From Rhodospirillaceae bacterium (GTDB lineage Bacteria; Pseudomonadota; Alphaproteobacteria; MPNO01; UBA2964), in contig PAPV01000013.1 of NCBI GenBank assembly GCA_002709075.1, positions 1-64,000 of the forward strand: a DNA stretch of 64,000 nucleotides, given 5' to 3'. Position 1 is the stretch's first letter; each line of letters begins with the position of its first letter. Below, in pieces: positions 59,283 through 64,000 of the stretch. Position numbers and translations under genes: made by a program. The notes beneath the pieces were generated by a model. It worked only from the letters and a program-made list of their open reading frames with translations. It was not told where the DNA came from and did no database searches.

Positions 59283-61319
59283 CTATCGCAGTGATGCTTC
59301 AATATTTCCTCCATCAACTGTTAAAATTGCAGCTGTAGTCATTTTAGAGATAGCTAAATGATAAAATGCGTGAGCAACATCATTTGTTGTAACCTCATTG
59401 CGGAGAAGATTGCCTGACATATATTCTGTTTCAGATAATCCCCGAGATTTCGCACGTTTTGTTATCATTTTCTTAGTGAGCAAACCAGACCGCACTCGAT
59501 CTGCGTTAACGGCACACGAACGAATATTTTCTTCCCCATAATCAATTGCATATTGTTTCATCAGAAGAACTGTAGCAGCTTTTGGTAAACCATAAGGTCC
59601 AAAGTTTCTTCCGGGATTTACAGCCTGTTTTGAGGCATTGAAAAGTAAGCATCCACCAATTTTTTGTGCTTGGAATATTCTTATTGCCGCCTGTGCTGCC
59701 GTTTGGTGGGCAAAAAAATTAAGTTCAAAACTTTTGCGTAATATGTGTTGGTCAACATCGCCAATTCTCCCATGCCATGCCGCGCCAGCATTGGAAATCA
59801 AAATATCTAGACCCCCTAATTTTTCCGCAATTTCATCAAATGCTAAATCTAGTGCTTGGGCATTAGTGACATCACAGCCAATACCTATTCCCCCAATGCT
59901 TCTAGCAATTTTGTTAGCCAATGTTTGACTTATATCAATCACCGCTACTGTGGCATCGTTAGATGCAAAGAGTTTAGCTGTTGCAGCTCCGATTCCTGAT
60001 CCTCCTCCTGTGATAGCAACTATTTTACGTGCAAGTGGTTTTTCAACAAAGTTGCTGAGTTTTGCTTGTTCTAATTCCCAATATTCAACATCGAAAATAT
60101 CTGTTTCTTGAATAGTTTCGTAAGTTCCCATTCTTTCTGCATCTAGAATTACATCAATATTTGTTTCGGCCAGATCAGCCGCTATTGATGCTGCCTCTTT
60201 GGAACACCCAAGCCCAAACAAACCAAGCCCCGGGACAAGTATAACCCGAGGAATTGAGTCAAGTTTTTCTTTTGTATAGCCGACACGTTCATTATTGTGC
60301 TCAACGTAGGTTTCATATTCTTTTTGATACTTAGTGAGAGCAATTTCTGAGTTTTTAATAAAGGCAATAAGGTCATTTTTTAGCGGCATGGGAACTATAA
60401 GAGGCTTTGATTTAGTGTGAATTACATGATCAGGGGTAACTGTGCCCTTTTGACTATAACGAACAAGTTCATCGCCGTTAACATACTCAAGGATTTTAGC
60501 ACTTGTACGGAAGTTCAATAGCATTGGGGAATTATCTACTGAAGAACACATACCACGCAAGATAGGCGCTATTTTGGAAACATCAGCTAGCGGCTCAGCA
60601 ACGGTGGTTGTAGGAAATGAAAGCCGTTTTCGCTTTGAAATGGCAACCTCTGCCATAGTAGCCATTTCAATCATTAAATCATACGAGTCTTTTGCAGTAT
60701 CCGCGAAAGTAAAAATACCGTGTTTAAATAAAATCAGACCATCGACTTTTGTATTTGCCTCAAAAACTTCTTTAGCCTTTTTTGCGAGTGCAAATCCGGG
60801 CATTATGTATGGTACGTATCCCATCCGATTGCCAAAAACTTCCTGACAAACTTTATCCCCGTTTGTTTGATCAGTGAGAGCTAATATCGCGTTAGAATGG
60901 GTATGATCTACGAATTTATGTGGCAAAAAGGCATGCAGTAATGTTTCAACAGATGGATTTGGCGCGGATGCATCCAACAAGCTTAAACGTTGGATGTTTA
61001 CCATATCTGTATCTGATAATGCGTTTAAGGAGGCTAGTTTTTTTATTTTACTAAGCCTTACCGCTGGTAAGCCTTGAGGTTCTATGTCAGCAAGATCCCA
61101 ACCGCTTCCCTTCACACAGAGAACCTCGGTTTCTTTTCCTAGAATATCCGGCATGGTTGTTTTGACTGATGTATTACCTCCGCCATGTAATACTAGCTTT
61201 GGCTCTCTCCCTAGGAGTCTGGAGGTATAAACGCGCAATGCGATATCGGCATTGTTAGAGTTACCTGCAAATTTTTTAACAAATTTTTGCGCTTCCGAGT
61301 CTGACCAAAAATTTTTCAT
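59283..61319 (-). CDS. bifunctional class II aldolase-short-chain dehydrogenase
   Basis: The 678-residue protein has an N-terminal class II (RhaD/FucA-like) aldolase domain, about 20-330. Zinc-type histidines are His139 and His141 (VDHTHSNA), with a later His in LILFKHGIF and Glu125 nearby. A C-terminal SDR (about 430-678) has GGGSGIGAATA near 437 and a YGLPKAATVL active site near 572. This architecture is known for rhamnulose-1-phosphate aldolase/lactaldehyde dehydrogenase types. Its four-base overlap with mtnA instead suggests methylthioribulose-1-phosphate or 5-deoxyribulose-1-phosphate cleavage to DHAP plus an aldehyde, which the SDR half could process. Confidence 0.9.
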   Translation of the reverse strand: MKNFWSDSEAQKFVKKFAGNSNNADIALRVYTSRLLGREPKLVLHGGGNTSVKTTMPDILGKETEVLCVKGSGWDLADIEPQGLPAVRLSKIKKLASLNALSDTDMVNIQRLSLLDASAPNPSVETLLHAFLPHKFVDHTHSNAILALTDQTNGDKVCQEVFGNRMGYVPYIMPGFALAKKAKEVFEANTKVDGLILFKHGIFTFADTAKDSYDLMIEMATMAEVAISKRKRLSFPTTTVAEPLADVSKIAPILRGMCSSVDNSPMLLNFRTSAKILEYVNGDELVRYSQKGTVTPDHVIHTKSKPLIVPMPLKNDLIAFIKNSEIALTKYQKEYETYVEHNNERVGYTKEKLDSIPRVILVPGLGLFGLGCSKEAASIAADLAETNIDVILDAERMGTYETIQETDIFDVEYWELEQAKLSNFVEKPLARKIVAITGGGSGIGAATAKLFASNDATVAVIDISQTLANKIARSIGGIGIGCDVTNAQALDLAFDEIAEKLGGLDILISNAGAAWHGRIGDVDQHILRKSFELNFFAHQTAAQAAIRIFQAQKIGGCLLFNASKQAVNPGRNFGPYGLPKAATVLLMKQYAIDYGEENIRSCAVNADRVRSGLLTKKMITKRAKSRGLSETEYMSGNLLRNEVTTNDVAHAFYHLAISKMTTAAILTVDGGNIEASLR

Positions 61320-62422
61320 GTTTGGGGGCTTTTAGCTTTTTCAGGATACAGCGATTTTAGCCCTTCTCTTGAAGCTGTGCATATACCACGTTCTGTAATG
61401 AGACCTGTAATAAGTTTAGCAGGCGTTACGTCAAACGCAGGATTAGCTGCTTGGGTGGTTTTGGGGGCTATATTCACCGTCTCTATTAACCCACGCTTTG
61501 TTTGTCCTGTAATCCGCAAGACTTCATCTGCCCCCCGTTCCTCAATTGGTATTTTGTTCCCGCTTTGGCAAGTCCAATCAATTGTAGGCCCCGGTAATCC
61601 AACATAAAACGGAACATGATTGTCGGCGGCTGCTAGTGCTTTTAAATAGGTACCGACCTTGTTGGCGATATCACCATTTTCTGCTGCACGGTCTGCTCCA
61701 GTAATTAATAAATCAATTTTTCCTCTCTGCATTAAGTGTCCTCCAGCATTATCTACAACTAAAGTGTGAGGTACACTATGACTCGCGAATTCCCATGCCG
61801 TTAAAGCTGCACCCTGATTGCGAGGACGGGTTTCATCTACCCATACATGCACTGGGATTCCTCGTTCATTTGCAGCATAAATTGGAGCAGTAGCAGTGCC
61901 CCAATCGACGGTAGCAAGCCACCCTGCGTTGCAATGTGTTAGGATGTTAACTGTGCTAGATTTACCTTTGGTCTCCCAAATATCACGAATAATATTTACA
62001 CCCCAATTCCCAATAGCATGACAAATTTCTATATCCTCATCACAAATTTTTTGGGCTAATAATTTCGCTTCTTGCTTTCGTTTATTCAACGGAAGGCTCA
62101 AAAGCCGCTTTTTCATCCGTTTGATTGCCCATATTAAATTTACAGCAGTTGGTCTGGTGGATAGAAGGTTTTCGCATGATGCTCTCAAACCTGTATCCGT
62201 TGGGTCTTCTCGAGTGGCCAAATATATTCCCCAAGCAGCTGTCGCTCCAATTAGTGGCGCGCCCCTAACTTGCATAGTTTGTATCGCAACAGCCGCATCA
62301 GCAGCTGTTTTTAGATATACTTTAAGGAAATCGTGTGGCAGTCGAGTTTGGTCAATTATTCCAACGCTTTTTTCATCATCTTCTAACCAAATTGAACGAT
62401 ATGGTGTTCCATTAACTTGCAT
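61316..62422 (-). CDS. mtnA: methylthioribose-1-phosphate isomerase
   Basis: MtnA converts methylthioribose-1-phosphate to methylthioribulose-1-phosphate; it also accepts 5-deoxyribose-1-phosphate. The 368-residue aIF2B-like protein has RGAPLIGATAAWGIYLA, the catalytic Cys164 in LTHCNAGWLATVDWGTA, and Asp244 in ITGADRAAENGDIANKVGTY. Both are the residues of true MtnA rather than of eIF2B subunits. It follows mtnP by 9 bases and overlaps the aldolase gene by four. Confidence 0.95.
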   Translation of the reverse strand: MQVNGTPYRSIWLEDDEKSVGIIDQTRLPHDFLKVYLKTAADAAVAIQTMQVRGAPLIGATAAWGIYLATREDPTDTGLRASCENLLSTRPTAVNLIWAIKRMKKRLLSLPLNKRKQEAKLLAQKICDEDIEICHAIGNWGVNIIRDIWETKGKSSTVNILTHCNAGWLATVDWGTATAPIYAANERGIPVHVWVDETRPRNQGAALTAWEFASHSVPHTLVVDNAGGHLMQRGKIDLLITGADRAAENGDIANKVGTYLKALAAADNHVPFYVGLPGPTIDWTCQSGNKIPIEERGADEVLRITGQTKRGLIETVNIAPKTTQAANPAFDVTPAKLITGLITERGICTASREGLKSLYPEKAKSPQT

Positions 62423-62431
62423 TTTATAACT

Positions 62432-63310
62432 TTACAACACTCTTCCTGCTACCGCATCTAATTTTGCGATTTGAGCGGGACATCGTGATTCTGCTCTTGT
62501 TATTATTGCTGCGTCGAGGGCTGTGTGGCAACCTGCCTCACAATTCGAATTACGAGACCCTATAGTCGGTATAAGTTTTTTTAAAAGGAGCTTAGCTGCG
62601 GCTGCATTGCTTTTTAACACCTCGAGAATAGTGCTTACGTTTACTTCTTCATAATTCTCCCGCCAACAATCATAATCGGTGACCATTGCTATCGGCGAGT
62701 AACACATTTCTGCTTCTCGGGCGAGCTTAGCTTCAGGCATATTCGTCATGCCGATTACATCGCAACCCCAAGCGCGATAAAGCTTACTTTCAGCTTTTGT
62801 AGAAAATTGGGGTCCCTCCATAACAATATATGTGCCTCCATTAATCAGTTGAATGGAAACATCTTGTCCCGCTTTCTCTATTAGTTTTGCAAGCCGGCGG
62901 CAGGTCGGTTCAGCCATAGATACGTGGGCAACAATGCTTTCATCAAAAAAACTTTTTTTGCGCCCAAACGTTCGATCAATAAATTGGTCAACAATTATAA
63001 AAGTTCCTGGGGAAAGGTTTTCTCTCAGCGATCCAACAGCTGATAGCGATATAATTTCTGTGCAACCCGCGCGTTTAAGGACATCAATGTTTGCGCGTGA
63101 ATTAAGCTTTGATGGAGGTATTGTATGATTTCTGCCATGCCTAGCAAGAAATACAATTTTTTGACCAGCTAGTTCGCCAACAGTAAGACAGTCAGATGGT
63201 TTTCCAAACGGAGACTCAATAGATATTTCGCTCACATTTTCTAACCCGTCGATACCATATAGACCGCTTCCGCCAATAATACCCAGTATTACTTGGCTTT
63301 TATCTTTCAT
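62432..63310 (-). CDS. mtnP: 5'-methylthioadenosine phosphorylase
   Basis: MtnP phosphorolyses methylthioadenosine to adenine and methylthioribose-1-phosphate. The protein (292 residues from ATG 63310) has LGIIGGSGLYGIDGL, FLARHGRNHTIPPSKLNSRANI, and GGTYIVMEGPQFSTKAESKLYRAWGCDVIGMTNMPEAKLA, all diagnostic of the MTAP branch of purine nucleoside phosphorylases. TTG 63316 has an ideal AGGAGG spacing of 6 bases and could be the real start. It opens the salvage operon and is divergent from the glycosyltransferase gene, with about 63 bases between. Confidence 0.94.
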   Translation of the reverse strand: MKDKSQVILGIIGGSGLYGIDGLENVSEISIESPFGKPSDCLTVGELAGQKIVFLARHGRNHTIPPSKLNSRANIDVLKRAGCTEIISLSAVGSLRENLSPGTFIIVDQFIDRTFGRKKSFFDESIVAHVSMAEPTCRRLAKLIEKAGQDVSIQLINGGTYIVMEGPQFSTKAESKLYRAWGCDVIGMTNMPEAKLAREAEMCYSPIAMVTDYDCWRENYEEVNVSTILEVLKSNAAAAKLLLKKLIPTIGSRNSNCEAGCHTALDAAIITRAESRCPAQIAKLDAVAGRVL

Positions 63311-63373
63311 AGCCAACTTTGCCCTCCTAAAAATTTTGAGTAATTGCAATTTTAAACACGATCTGACACTCTA

Positions 63374-64000
63374 ATGCTTTACTCGATTTATCACGAATGG
63401 TTTGGAAAGTTGAGTCCTAAGGAAAAAAAAGCAAAAAAGAAAATACTATTCGTAGTAAACGAGGACTGGTTCTTTTACTCGCACCGTCTTTCACTAGCTC
63501 TTGCGTGCAAGAAGAATGGATGGGAAGTGTCGATAATAGCGCGTATTAATAATCATGCTGAACTAATTCGAGGGGCTGGGTTTACTCTAATTTCTAGCCG
63601 CATGCAGCGCGGTAAGATAGGAATTAAATCCCTCTGGAATGAATTTAGAGCAATTATTGAGTTGCGCCAAGTAATTCGTCAGCAGGATCCTTTGGTTTTG
63701 CATCTAGTTGGTTTGAAACCTGTTGTCTTTGGTGCGTTGGCTACATTGTTTTGTCGGCCGGCCCTCACCGTGAGTGCACTTACAGGCATGGGATATATTT
63801 TTACATCTGCACGATGGAAAATTCGAGCAATACGGGAAACTATAAAATTTGCGCTACGACTCGCATTCAAAAATAAACGGGCATTTTTAATTGTGCAGAA
63901 TCACAGTGATGCAGAGGATTTATTAATATCTGGTGTAGCGCATTCTGAACAAATAGCGGTTATCATGGGCTCCGGGGTAAATATTAATAAGTTCGTGCCT
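63374..64000 (+). CDS. glycosyltransferase, 3' partial
   Basis: An open frame begins at ATG 63374 and runs past the window end with no stop (209 codons visible). After a Lys-rich leader (KLSPKEKKAKKK) comes ILFVVNEDWFFYSHRLSLALACKKNGWEV, the N-terminal domain of GT-B fold family 4 glycosyltransferases of the CapM/WcaC kind. VLHLVGLKPVVFGALA and VTVSALTGMGYIFTS follow. The acceptor-side half is seen; the donor site lies beyond the window. The start has no clear ribosome-binding site, so the upstream boundary is provisional. Likely role in polysaccharide or glycoconjugate synthesis. Confidence 0.8.
   Translation, partial: MLYSIYHEWFGKLSPKEKKAKKKILFVVNEDWFFYSHRLSLALACKKNGWEVSIIARINNHAELIRGAGFTLISSRMQRGKIGIKSLWNEFRAIIELRQVIRQQDPLVLHLVGLKPVVFGALATLFCRPALTVSALTGMGYIFTSARWKIRAIRETIKFALRLAFKNKRAFLIVQNHSDAEDLLISGVAHSEQIAVIMGSGVNINKFVP

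Overview
The window is an AT-rich bacterial chromosome segment, almost fully coding, with no insertion sequence, prophage or CRISPR array that I can see. Gene order and protein sequences point to an alphaproteobacterium. The evidence is a continuous sdhCDAB-mdh-sucCDAB-lpd block, an F1-only atpHAGDC operon, a xerC/DUF484/priA neighbourhood, and an rplU-rpmA-obgE-proBA-nadD-rsfS-rlmH chain. The low GC and compact spacing resemble marine Rhodospirillales-like or SAR116-like lineages, but that placement is an inference.

Layout: (1) 1-4140, leucine biosynthesis leuC (5' cut by the window edge), leuD, leuB, then asd. (2) 4165-5919, a LysE-type exporter and a CitE-like CoA-ester lyase. (3) 6140-18455, the second half of the TCA cycle on one strand: succinate dehydrogenase, malate dehydrogenase, succinyl-CoA synthetase and the 2-oxoglutarate dehydrogenase complex with its E3. 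(4) 18535-24372, two tandem TauD-type dioxygenases, xerC, a DUF484 protein and priA. (5) 24800-29750, the F1 ATP synthase operon. (6) 29790-41383, a long minus-strand housekeeping chain from rplU down to rppH. It includes envC/ctpA-type cell-wall genes, gpmI, and a nadD whose reading frame has no ATG/GTG/TTG before its nucleotide-binding motif. (7) 41760-50634, tRNA-Ser(CGA) followed by accessory metabolism: PsiE-like protein, flavin monooxygenase, AhpD/CMD-like protein, Rieske ferredoxin, CobW GTPase, zinc alcohol dehydrogenase, a small Cys-Cys protein, a Cys-nucleophile alpha/beta hydrolase, a Rieske oxygenase and a NIPSNAP protein. (8) 50807-58361, a selenium module. (9) 58410-63310, a methylthioadenosine salvage operon. 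(10) 63374-64000, the start of a glycosyltransferase that runs off the window.

The most interesting part is 50807-58361. A PhnD/PhnC/PhnE-like ABC transporter, whose two permease domains are fused, is translationally coupled to a flavin/NAD(P) oxidoreductase-selenophosphate synthetase fusion. Next to it lie a SenB-type glycosyltransferase and a SenA-type (EgtB-like) iron enzyme. Together they read as one locus for selenium uptake, activation to selenophosphate, selenosugar formation and selenoneine synthesis. The adjacent mtnP-mtnA-aldolase/SDR-SDR operon looks like a dihydroxyacetone-phosphate shunt for methylthioadenosine or 5'-deoxyadenosine, with a class II aldolase fused to a dehydrogenase.
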